A stretch of 64,000 bases of DNA, taken from NCBI GenBank assembly GCA_028583605.1, contig CM053332.1:21023297-21087296 (forward strand), in the 5' to 3' direction. Below, one piece after another: positions 45,971 through 55,560 of the stretch. Every line of letters starts with the position of its first letter. The stretch's first letter is position 1. The notes beneath the pieces are model-generated. The model made no database searches. It was not told the origin of the DNA and saw only the letters and a program-made list of their open reading frames with translations. The position numbers were made by a program, and so were the translations under genes. Origin of the DNA: Dastarcus helophoroides. Lineage: Eukaryota > Arthropoda > Insecta > Coleoptera > Bothrideridae.

Positions 45971-47070
45971 GTAAGGTTTCCCTCCCCGATGCTTTTGTAT
46001 AGATTATTCATAAGAGAAGTCATATATATCTGATTATGTGTAGCTAGTTAAAAGCTTCCCTTTATAAGAAGCTTTATATTACACTCTGTCTTTGTTATCT
46101 GAATTCCTTTGTGTCATGGCGCATTCTTCTTCCAGACGAATTTCGTAGACATTTATTTAATCTTTTTTAATGTCCCTATAGCAGCTTTTCGGATATATTT
46201 CACGGTGACGTGAACATATTACTTTGATTGCTTCCCTCTACCGAGGTGAATAACATTTTGTACTCCAACGACGCCTCCGGCTAAATCTATAATGTTTCCG
46301 GTGTGGTTGCGCAAGAAGTGGCACATATTCCACAACAATAATCGACAAAGCGTGAAGGAAGCGCCCCCGGGAAGTATTCCCCTGACAGATAATTGGAACA
46401 AGCAGTAAACTCTTCTCGATATGTTTAAAATACCCCAGGGGTGGAAAATTGACTTTTTCATATTTTCAAGTTAAGCTATGATGTATTAAGTGTTATGAGA
46501 TTTTTTTCTGAAAGCTACACCAGTCTTAAATTAAAAAAAAATATGCCTAGATTGGGGTTCCGTATCAATCATTTAGATGAATATTTTCAAAGTTAGCACA
46601 GGTTTATTAACGCAACACAGTAATTGCGGCTGGAATCGACCATTTTAGCGCGATCCAAGTCGATCTCATAAACTATGTTAGTCATCGACTCATTGCAAAT
46701 GAATGCTTTGTTCCGGAAATATTACCAACATAGTTACCAGTTCCCTAAATATTGCAAAACTTTAAAATTGAATAAAAAACTAATTTTTGCTTTTTGTATG
46801 TTAATATAAAGCAGAGAGATTTTCATTAATTAAACTGACCAAAAATCAACTACACATTCATGTAAGGGTGCCTTAAGCGGAAGTTTTTTAATTCCCAACG
46901 AATAAAATACTCCCCAAATCTCCTGAAATGAAGAGAGACGAAAAAGTCGTTTATGGATGTCAGCGGCAGCTCATGAAATATATACTTTTACCGTAACACC
47001 TTAAGCCGGTCGGACCTTTTATTGCTTAACTTTTCTTATAATTGATTGTGTATCCCTTTTGCTATATTAG
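45971..47070. other. Unique DNA, including one dispersed repeat
   Basis: 46,200-46,450 is GC-richer with an 80-codon minus-strand frame (46,219-46,461) without recognised domain. 46,575-46,701 is the dispersed repeat listed separately. Confidence 0.35.
46575..46701 (-). repeat. Dispersed repeat shared with 30.3 kb
   Basis: Inverted, diverged copy of 30,321-30,453 (GAATATTTTC, GCACAGGTTTATTAA, CGCAACACAGTAAT, CATCGACTCATTGCAAATG). Confidence 0.65.
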
Positions 47071-47199
47071 GGCTTTCCCTTTCGACATCGTCGGGTTGCA
47101 GGCGGATTCTCTGCTTCTGACACTTTCCTAATTTCGCCCGCGGTCATCCCCTGTCTTAAAAACGATGACCTCGATTCGCCCGACCTGCAAAAAATCGCC
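47071..47199 (+). other. Candidate 129-bp coding exon
   Basis: Preceded by TATCCCTTTTGCTATATTAG and followed by a consensus donor GTAAGT (47,200-47,205). The 43 codons in between are open in phase 0 (starting GFPFRHRRVAGG, ending PDLQKIA) and much GC-richer than the flanks. It has no recognised domain. The same frame stays open for a few codons beyond the donor, then stops. It could be a real exon on the same strand as 45,863-45,970 or a chance frame in a GC-rich island. Confidence 0.25.
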
Positions 47200-47600
47200 G
47201 TAAGTTGCCCAATAACGAAATAGTTTTCTGAGCTTCGGGCGCGTTTTTACCAAAAGGGGGGTTTTTCGAAGAACGTATAAAACTACTATTAGGGGTTCAA
47301 TATTTATCGTATCCTAGCTTTCAGGGAATTAAATGCTTTGGCGGCCTTATTTCAGCAATTAAAATCTATATTAATAAATCGGATTTCAAAATAGCTGATA
47401 TGTATCGCTTTTTTAGAAATGTCTGTCTTTTCAAATTTAGTATTTTTCAAAGTTTCGACTTTTAAACGTTAGACTCTTAAAACTTCGCCACTTTTCAAAC
47501 TTTCGATTTTTTTACTGTTATTCAACTGTGGACTTTTTTCAAAGTTTCGGCTTTTAAAATTTCGACTTTCAAAATTTCGACTTTTCGAAATTTTTTTTCA
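47200..47600. other. Unique DNA passing into T-rich low complexity
   Basis: From about 47,430 the sequence is CAAAGTTTCGACTTTT-type low complexity, ending at a family A copy. Confidence 0.5.
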
Positions 47601-47609
47601 GACAATTTT

Positions 47610-47782
47610 CAACAGAGAGATACTAGTATCTCTCTGAAGATGATAGCTTGGCTATCGAAACACGTAGTATCTCTCTGAAAATGATAGCTTGGCTATCTAA
47701 ACGCGTTAAAGCAACCTCTGTTCTGTTTTTTAATCTTTCTTGGTTTCGGGGGACAAGATTTGTATTTCAATTTTTCACATTT
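47610..47782 (+). repeat. Family A copy with duplicated hammerhead-like core
   Basis: The core is present twice in tandem: CTCT, CTGAAGA, T, GATAGC/GCTATC, GAAAC (about 47,630-47,663), then CTCTGAAAATGATAGC with CTATCTAAAC (about 47,672-47,702). GGTTTCGGGGGACAAG and TGTATTTCAATTTTT form the right arm. In the first core the 3' side is ACGUA followed by GUAUC, and the stem I partner is unclear. Confidence 0.7.
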
Positions 47783-47784
47783 AC

Positions 47785-49515
47785 TTTAACAAGCTTAATA
47801 AAAAATAATTTTCAAAAGTTTATTATATTACAAAATAAGTGGTACATTTCAACATACAAAATAGGCAACGTCATACTGAAGGGGATGAATAATCGTACAC
47901 TTGTATCTGTATGTAATTATTCAGCGATTTCACCTTCTAAAATGTGCGCGGGGTTGTTCCGAAAGGTCCCCATAATTTTAAAACCTTCCACGCATCCGCC
48001 CAACTGACCCACTAAGCAAAACTCGGGGGAACCAAATGTATATTGTCATTTGATTACAAGGACCGCAGGTGGTGTTTCTCCATGTTCCAACATTAGCAAA
48101 TTATTGTGATAAATTTATGGGGGGTTATTAAATACCAGTTTAGAGATGGAAATTTTCCGAAAACTTTAACTTGCAACACGGTCGCTGCGGTAATTTTAAT
48201 TGGACAAGTTGAGCCCTCTGACGAGTGAAAAAAGAATCCGACAAATTTCAATTACGTCATTCGTTCGCTCTTGGAGGATTTCGGGATTTTTTTATTATTA
48301 AAATATGGCGTTGTGTTTATTCGGAGACAATTCATTAAATTTTATTTCGTTGAAAAGCGACATGAACATAATTAAATTTTAACATTATTAGCTTTGCAAT
48401 TGGTTGAACATTGAGAGGAGACGCTTTAATTAAAGTCTGTATTTTTATGATTTTGATTTCTCAAAGGAAGTTATTGATAAAATCAACAGTGCGTAAAATT
48501 CCAAAGCAATCGTTGATAAATAATTAGTGTCAAATTAATTTTTTGTTGTTTCAGCTATACTTAATTTCATTGCTTGCATCTTTTAAATTAGACTCCGTGT
48601 TTGACAGAGTAATCACTATTAATTGTCACTTTCTAATATTATGAAACATAAAAAAATACGATTTATTATCAAACCTATCACAAAGCAGACATACACATTA
48701 GGTAGTTATAACAAATGTATCTGTTATTATCAGGAGGGCAGTGCCTTATTGCATTTTTTGAACCAGCAGCCACTGTATTCCACTTTCCACAAATTCTTAA
48801 GTCAATAATAACTTGGTTAATTCACAAAGCCTTAAATATTGATCTGATAGTTCATTTAGTAGTTCAAATATCTGAAATATTCGGTTTATATCATTCCATA
48901 TTTGCTCTGAGGATTAGTTAAAAGCACACCAATCTAGCACGACAATAGCACCAAGTTTGTTACAGTTTTTTCTGATTCGATGTTTTTCTTGAGATAATAA
49001 AATTGCATCGTATTTTTCGAAGTAAAAAAGCAAGCCGTTGGTAGTTTTCAGCATTGAAACCTGTTTCAGCGGTTTATGAAGTTAACTCTGCGCCAAACTT
49101 TACGAAATGTTCTGTAAATGTTTACAAAGTAAAACGACCCGGAGAAGCCGACGTATCTGCCTTTCAGTTAACCTTTCACTTCATTAGTAAATGCAAACAT
49201 AATTAACCAGAAAGTTTTTAGATGTACTGGACTCCCTACATCTCAAAATATCGATATGAATAGCTATGGTCTGAGTAATTATTATTAGTTAATTTATAGA
49301 AGATTTTTTTGAGCAGAATTTACTCCCCAGAACTAAAACGATATTAAATATTAGAAGAATTTCCCCTGTCATAGAAAATATCCAAAATCAGAAAAAGATC
49401 GAATAAGTTCGAAATTTCGAATTTTTACTAAATTTTGCCTTTTTTCTAGAAATTTCGATCCCTTTTACAAAATATTTATTTGTTCCTCGAAATTTTATTT
49501 TTTTTCGAAACTAGT
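47785..49515. other. Unique AT-rich DNA
   Basis: No element ends, RNA or recognised protein. Short + frames at 47,648-48,007, 48,623-48,808 and 48,715-48,921 have no domain or context. The tail from about 49,380 is low complexity. Confidence 0.4.
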
Positions 49516-49520
49516 TTTGG

Positions 49521-49667
49521 TTTGTATGCAGTTTTATTGGCTTTTTCTTCGCCGGTCACTTCTTTCACAATCCTAAATTTCAGTACCTTCTATTAAGGAA
49601 TGGCAATCTGTTATAGATTGTGGAAGGAGTGACCGGCGAAAAAAAAGTCAATAAAACTGCATACAAA
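49521..49667. mobile_element. Hairpin MITE, 147 bp
   Basis: Left arm 49,521-49,573 (TTTGTATGCAGTTTTATTGG, CTTTTTCTTCGCCGGTCACT) is the near-perfect reverse complement of 49,616-49,667 (AGTGACCGGCGAAAAAAAAG, CAATAAAACTGCATACAAA). The loop is about 42 bp. No target duplication is evident. Confidence 0.8.
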
Positions 49668-49943
49668 TATGAATACTTCGCAAATAAATTACAGAGAATA
49701 TTTTAGTTTGGGTTTTCGAAACTTTCGATTTTTACCTCAAAATACGTCTTTTTCTTCGAAATTTCTATACTTTATAAATTTTTAAAAGAGATTTTTATAT
49801 TAAATTTGATTTCCTGAACATTCCAACTTTATCCCAAAATTGTTTTTTTTTAATTATAATTCGTCTTTTTCTAAATCACGACTTTCTACTCAAAATTCAA
49901 ATTTTCTCTCTCAAAATTGGACTGAATTGGAAATTTTGAATAT

Positions 49944-50303
49944 TGTTACGGGCTTATCGGTTCGAATTGATTACTAACACGTGAATTGAGTAATACCTAC
50001 TTTATTACAAAACTAAACTCGGAACACTGCAGCTGGATAATGAACTCACTTATTTACTTCTAACTACTAACTCACTAATTACACTGATTGACTCTAACTA
50101 ACTGATTCGAGGGAAAGGCGACCGCCTTATATAGTTTTGGCTCCCAGGTTCTAGAAAAATCCCGCAGATAAGGCTTATCGTTTGCCAAAATTTCTGGAAC
50201 GCTTATCTGTCGTTTGCTTTGTTATCGCGGCCGCTTTCCCCTTATCAGATCTTTCTAGAAAATTTTCTTACGTACTAAATTCTATAATTTACATTTTGCT
50301 ACA
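49944..50303 (+). mobile_element. Solo LTR, Gypsy-like, 360 bp
   Basis: Starts TGTTACGGG and ends GCTACA, so it has TG..CA ends. It is flanked by a perfect 4-bp duplication ATAT (49,940-49,943 and 50,304-50,307). A TATA-like TTATATAG lies at 50,127-50,134. No internal region or second LTR is nearby, so it formed by LTR recombination. An older relative lies at 5,489-5,821. The 4-bp duplication and TGTTACGG start suggest Gypsy. Confidence 0.85.
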
Positions 50304-50309
50304 ATATGT

Positions 50310-50880
50310 TACTGCTACTACTGAAGAATTGCTGACTGGAAATTTCAATCTGTTTTTCAAAATTTGTTTTATTCTCAAACTTTCAAATTTAGACTTTTTT
50401 TTATCGAAAATTCAAGTTTTTCCCAAAATTCGTTCATTTTTCAAAAATTTTGACGAAAACGTAGAAATTTTGACAATAGTATTATTACGAAATTTAGAGA
50501 AAAATATTTCTTGCAAATTTCAAGATTCTGTCAAAATTTAAAGCAAAATCAAAATTTAAATCAAAATCAAAATTGTGCGAGAAACATTTTTAAAAACTGG
50601 TTCTTCTTCTTCAAATGCGATTTTTTCTGGAAACTGGGACTTTTATCACAACATTGTTTAAGTAGGTCCCAGTGAAATTGTCAACATTCGCGTTCGCATT
50701 CGCGAATGTTAAAAATTAACATTCGCATTCGCGAATTTGGGGGAAAACCAACATTCCTTACATCCCTACTCTGAACTTTGACTTATTAAATTTAATGTTC
50801 TTTTCAAAAAGTCTTTTTCTCAAAATTTTGATTTTTTTTCGAAGTTCTGATTTTTTCTCCAAATGTTGATGGTTTTAAAG
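50310..50880. other. AT-rich DNA with ATTCGC palindromes
   Basis: 50,677-50,742 holds inverted ATTCGC hexamer runs (CATTCGCGTTCGCATTCGCG with CGAATGTT, then CATTCGCATTCGCGAATTT). CCTTACATCCCTA at 50,756-50,768 could be a hAT-like end. The rest is low complexity. Confidence 0.45.
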
Positions 50881-50889
50881 TCAAATTAA

Positions 50890-50905
50890 AGCTTCATGGA
50901 AAGAA

Positions 50906-50952
<47 letters not shown>

Positions 50953-50959
50953 AGGAGAA

Positions 50960-51018
<59 letters not shown>

Positions 51019-51112
51019 GAAAGAGAGAGAGAGAAAGAGAGAGAGAGAGAGGGAGAAAGAGAGATGGAGAGAGAGAGGAAGAAAGAGAGAGAGGGAAAGA
51101 GAGAGAGAGAGG

Positions 51113-51152
<40 letters not shown>

Positions 51153-54100
51153 CAGAAGACAAAAAAAGAAAATAAATGCCAAGAGGAGATGAGAGAAGGG
51201 AAGGAAAAGAAGAGAGGAGAAGAAAAGAAAACAGAAGATAAGGGAAGAAAAGAGAAGATAAGAAAATAGAAGAGAAGGAAAGTGAAGAGACCAGAAAGAA
51301 AAAGAAGGGAAAGAAAGGAAATATAAGAAAAGGAAAAGAAAGGAAAGGTAAGGGAACGAAAGAAAGGCAAGGACGAGAAGAAAGAAGAAGAAAAGAGGAG
51401 AGAATGGAAGAGAAGGGAATGAAAGAAATGAAAGGAAAAAGAAGAGAAGCAAGCGAAGAAAAGAAAAGAGAAGGGAAGGAACGGAAAGGGAAAATAAGAA
51501 AGAAAAAGAGAAGAGCAGATAAAATAAGAAAGGAGAAGAGAAGAGAAAAAATTAGAAGGAAAAAGAAGAAATGAGATGAAAAGAGAAGAAAAGAGAAGAG
51601 AAGAGAAGAGAGAAGAAGAAAAGACAAGAGAAGAGAAGGAAAGAGAAGGAATGGGACGGAAGGAGAAAAGAAGAAAGAAAAAAAGAAGAGCAGGTAAAAT
51701 AAGAAAGAAGAAGAGAAGAGAAAAGATGTAAAGAAAAAAGAAGAAAAGAGAAGAAAATAGAATAGAAGAGAAGAAACGAGAAATGAGACGAGGAGAGGAG
51801 AGGAGAGAAGAGAAAAGGAGAGGAGGAGAGAGGAAAGGAGAGGAGAGAAAAGTGGAGAAGAATGAAGAAGAGAAGAGAAGAATGGAGAAAAGAAGGAAAG
51901 AGAAGAAAATACAAGAGAAGAGAAAAGAAGGAAAGAGAAGAAAAGGAAAGAGAAGGAAAGGGACGGAAGGAGAAAAAAAGAAAGAACAAGAGAAGAGCAG
52001 GTGAAATAAGAAAAAGAAGAGAAGAGAAAAGATGTGAAGAGATGAAAATAGAATAGAAGAGAAGAAAAGAGAAGAGAGAAGAGGAGAGGAGAGAAGAGGA
52101 GAGAAAAGGAGAGGAGAGGAGAGAGGAGAAGAGAAAAATGGAGAAGAGAAGAGAAGAATGGAGAAGAGAAGAGAAAAATGGAGAAAAGAAGGAAAGAGAA
52201 GAAAAGACAAGAGAAGAGAAGAGAAGGAAAGAGAAGAGAAAGTAAGAGAAGGGAAGGGACGGAAAGAGAAAAGAAGAAAGAAAAAGAGAGAGCAGGTAAA
52301 ATAAGAAAGAAGAAGAGAAGAGAAAAATGTGAAGAGAAAAGAAGAGAAGAGAATAAAAAAGAAGAGAAAAGAAGAGACGAGAAGAAAATAGAATAGAAGA
52401 AAAGAGAAGAGAAGAGAGGAGAGGAGAGGAGAGGAGAGGAGAGGAGAGGAGAGAAGAGGAGAGGAGAGGAGAGGAGAGGAGAGGAGAGGAGAGGAGAGGA
52501 GAGGAGAGGAGAGGAGAGGAGAGGAGAGGAGAGGAGTGGAGAGGAGTGGAGAGGAGAGGAGAGGAGAGGAGAGGAGAGGAGAGGAGAGGAGAGGAGAGGA
52601 GAGGAGAGGAGAGGAGAGGAGAGGAGAGGAGAGGAGAGGAGAGGAGAGGAGAGGAGAGGAGAGGAGAGGAGAGGAGAGGAGAGGAGAGGAGAGGAGAGGA
52701 GAGGAGAGGAGAGAGGAGAGGAGAGAAAAATGGAGAAGAGAAGAGAAGAATGGAGAAATTGAGGGAAGAGAAGAAAAGACAAAAGAACAGAAGAGACGGA
52801 AAGAGAAGAGAAGGGACGGAAAGAGAAAATAAGAAAGAAAAGGAGAAGAGCAGGTAAAATAAAAAAAAAAGACGAGAATAGAAAAGATGTGAAGAGAAAA
52901 AAAGAGAAGAGAAGAAAAAAGAAGAGAAAAGAAGAGAAGAAAAAAGAAGAGAAAGGAAGAGAATAAAATAGAAGAAAATAGAGTAGAAGAGAAGAGTGAA
53001 GAGGAGAGGAGAGGAGAGAAGAGGAGAGGAGAGGAGAGAGAAGAGAAGAGAAAAATGAAGAAGAGAAGAGAAGAATGGAGAAGAGAAGAGAAGAATGGAG
53101 TAGAGAAGAGAAGAATGGAGAAAAGAAGGGAAGAGAAGAAAAGAGAAGAGAAGAGAAGTGCGGGAAAAGAAAAGAAGAAAGGGAAAGAGAACAGCAGATA
53201 AAGGAACAAAAGGAAAGAGAAGAGAAAAGAAAAGAAGAAAAGAGAAAAGAGGAGAGTAGGTAAGAAGAGAATAGAAAAGAACAAAAGAGAAGAGAAGAGA
53301 GGAGAAAAGAAGAGCAAAGAAGGAAAGAGAAGAGAATGGAAGGAATGAAAAGGAGGAGAAGAGAAGAGAAAAGACAAGAAGATAAAAGAAAATAAGAAAA
53401 ACAGAAAAAGAGAGGTGAGAGAAAATAACAGAAGAAAAGAGAAGAAAAGCGAAAAGAAAAAAGAGAAAGAAAGGGAAGAAAAAAGACGGGGAGAGAAGAA
53501 AAGGGAAGAGAATGTAAGAGAAGGATTTTAAGAGAAGAGAAGGAAGAGAGGGAAAGGAAAGAAAAAAAGAAGGGAAGAGGAGAAAAGGGAAAAGAATAGA
53601 AGAGAAGGAAATTAAGAGAAAAGTATGAAAAGAAGAAAAGTAAAAAGAATAAGAGAGAAGACAAGAGAAGAGAAAAGAAGAGAAGAAAAGAGAAGAGAAG
53701 AAAAGAGGCGAGAAGAGAAGAGAAAAGAAGAGAAGAGAAGAGAAGAGAAGGGAAGTAAAGGAAGAGAAAAGAATAAAGAGAAAGAGAAGAGCAGATAAAA
53801 GAACAAAGAAAAAGAGAAGAGAAGAGAAAAGAAAAGAAGAGGAGAGAAAAGAAGAGAATAGATAGAAAGAGAAGAAAAAAAAACAAGAGAAGAGAGAAAA
53901 AGAGAAAAGAAAAGAAGAGAAGGAAAGCAAAGAGAAAAAAAAAGAAGGAAAGGGAAAAATAAGGGAAGAGAATGAAAGAGAAGGAAGTTAGAAGAAGAGA
54001 ACAAAAGGAAAAAAAGAAAAGAGAAAAGAAAGGAAAAGATAAGAGCAGACAAAAGAAAGGGGAAGAGAAGAGAAAAGAAAGAGGAAGAGAAGAAAAAAGA

Positions 54101-54325
54101 AGAAAAGAGAAGAAAGCAGAGGAGAGGAGAGGAGAGAAGAGAGAAGAAGGAAGAGAGAAGAAAGAAGAGAGAAGAGAGAAGAAAGAAGGGAGAAGAGAGG
54201 AGAGAAGAGAGAAGAGAGAAGAGAAAAGAGAAAAAAGAAAAGAGAGAAGAGTGAAGAGAGGAGAGAGGAGAGAGGAGAGAGGAGAGAGGAGAGAGAAGAG
54301 AGAAGAGAGAAGAGAGAAGAGAGCC
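50890..54325. repeat. Polypurine tract, ~3.4 kb, purine on + strand
   Basis: Nearly pure A/G over 3.4 kb. 50,890-51,160 is (GA)n. 51,180-54,325 is GAAGAGAAAAGAAG-type with diverged internal units, since AGCAG(G/A)TAAAATAAGAAAGA recurs at about 51,510, 51,689, 51,996, 52,291 and 52,849. The complementary strand is open for up to 1,001 codons (50,881-53,886, only S, L, F, P and a few others) simply because CT-only codons include no stop. This is not a gene. Confidence 0.95.
52412..52718. repeat. (GGAGA)n pentamer microsatellite, ~300 bp
   Basis: About 60 units of GAGGA, almost perfect, with two GAGTGGA interruptions near 52,535 and 52,545. It is the most homogeneous part of the polypurine tract. 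Confidence 0.95.
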
Positions 54326-54690
54326 CACCATCGTAGAGGGCTTCTTCAGGAACAAAGAAAAGAAAAGAAGAATTTCGCCTCTGGTACGGTGGTTCGACGT
54401 TTCGCCCACCATCGTAGGGGGCTTCTTTAGAAACAAAGAAAAGAAACAATAAATGAAAAGAGGAATATAAGAGAATATGCAAAAATGAAAAGGCCAATTT
54501 CAGAAGAGTTTCGCCTCTAGTATGGTGGACATACTGGATTACCGTGCTCTGATGTTTTAAAATTGGCCTTTTCATTCTTCCATTTTTGCATATTCCCTGA
54601 TATTCCTCTTTTCATTTATTTTTCTTTTCTTTGTTTCTGAAGAAGCCCCCTACGATGGTGGGCGAAACGTTAAACACTTTTAGTAGTTCT
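54321..54690. mobile_element. Family B, inverted-repeat element with hammerhead motifs
   Basis: Three copies of a CTGAAGAAGCCC-like box: minus strand about 54,321-54,356 (cut after stem II at the polypurine border), minus strand 54,392-54,434, and plus strand 54,633-54,675. Between the last two, 54,440-54,505 (AGAGGAATATAAGAGAATAT, GCAAAAATGAAAAGGCCAAT) is the inverted copy of 54,560-54,625. Overall it is a foldback with ribozyme motifs at both outer ends. No coding potential. Confidence 0.75.
54633..54675 (+). ncRNA. Hammerhead-like ribozyme (family B)
   Basis: GUUU (54,633-54,636) pairs with AAAC (54,672-54,675) as stem I. Core CUGAAGA (54,637-54,643) is followed by one extra A. Stem II is GCCC/GGGC (54,645-54,648 and 54,660-54,663), then GAAAC, GU and H17 = U54671. 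Stem III would be only ACGU with no loop, so in cis it cannot close, but it is self-complementary and could work as a dimer. An inserted base after A9 is tolerated in at least one natural hammerhead (chrysanthemum chlorotic mottle viroid). Confidence 0.6.
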
Positions 54691-54817
54691 TTGACACGGT
54701 CCAATCCCGGAAGAAGTATATCCAAGTTCCAAAACTTGGAAGTTCTATAGAGAAAAGAGTAGACAGAAGTCCTGACTGTGTCAAGTTGGACCGCACACGT
54801 TCACTGTCTAGTACGCC

Positions 54818-55137
54818 TCAAGAATCTTGTCCTTGGAGGGACCAATCAATTGTGCTGTCACCTTGATTAAGTCGTCCTTGATCATTCATACAGCCATTCA
54901 ACCTTGTTAGGAATCTGAAGTACTTGGATGCCCCTCTCTCAAATTGGTCACACTAGGCCAGAAGTTCCCCAGCGTGAATCCTCTGATTGCTGCTAGTGCC
55001 GGATAGTGACACCTCAGATGTTCGACACTATCATCTTCTAAGCACCCCCTTTAGCTGAGATTGTTTATAATTCCAATTCTGTGAAGGTGTTTGCTTAATA
55101 GACAGTGACCTGTCCAAATCCCACAAGTTTCCTGAGG
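54818..55137 (-). pseudogene. Non-LTR retrotransposon ORF2 C-terminus, broken
   Basis: On the minus strand one frame reads TGHCLLSKHLHRIG, then an in-frame stop after NNLS, then RGCLEDDSVEHLRCHYPALA and AIRGFTLGNFW. This matches the Cys/His-rich tail after the reverse transcriptase (or RNase H) of jockey/I-like non-LTR elements: TGHC...H...C.GC...E...EH....CP.L...R...LG. A frameshift precedes TGHC (RKLVGF lies in another frame) and another follows near 54,930. After that KYFRFLTRLNG and DWSLQGQDS end at a stop at 54,818-54,820. The upstream part is missing, so it is a 5'-truncated dead copy next to family B. Confidence 0.85.
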
Positions 55138-55139
55138 TT

Positions 55140-55365
55140 ATAACTTATTTTGTAACATCAGTAGGAGAACTAAGCTAAAGAGGTCGCTTTTTGTTTTTTT
55201 ACTCAGAAAAACTTAAAAATAAACAAAAAACTATTTAAATTATTCGAAGCTAATGTTATTACAAAAATAAAAACAAACTCTTAAATTAAATGCAGTAATA
55301 TCGAGTAGGAAATGCACTCCCCTTGTAATTACTTTGAAACGTGGGAGTATAAATAATAGCCGGTT
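55140..55365. other. Unique AT-rich DNA
   Basis: No supported feature. Confidence 0.4.
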
Positions 55366-55367
55366 AT

Positions 55368-55560
55368 ACACGAACGAAGCTGATCTGCGGATTAAATCTG
55401 CAGATATGTCTCTACGGATTAAATCTGCGGATTTAATCCGTAAAAACATATCTGCGGATTTAATCCGCAGATCAGCTTCGTTCGTGTAAATCTGCAGATT
55501 TAATCAGTAAAGATATTTTTGCGGATTTAATCCGTACAGATATATCTGCGTGCTTGGCTC
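55368..55560. repeat. ~120-bp near-perfect palindrome with TCTGCGGATTTAATCCG repeats
   Basis: CACGAACGAAGCTGATCTGC at 55,368 is mirrored by GCAGATCAGCTTCGTTCGTG ending at about 55,487. The centre holds CGGATTAAATCTGCGG and inverted partners. Further CTGCAGATTTAATC and GCGGATTTAATCCGTA units continue to 55,560. The intact palindrome suggests a young hairpin MITE. Confidence 0.8.

Noticed and set aside
50670..50770. hAT element ending at CCTTACATCCCTA
   Set aside because: Only one possible end is seen, no opposite end or 8-bp duplication; the ATTCGC palindromes are better described as a simple hexamer repeat.
50881..53886. 1,001-codon minus-strand reading frame (and 827-, 792- and 274-codon neighbours)
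   Set aside because: It lies in a polypurine tract; the CT-only strand contains almost no possible stop codons. The product is only S, L, F, P and similar residues, with long frames in all phases.
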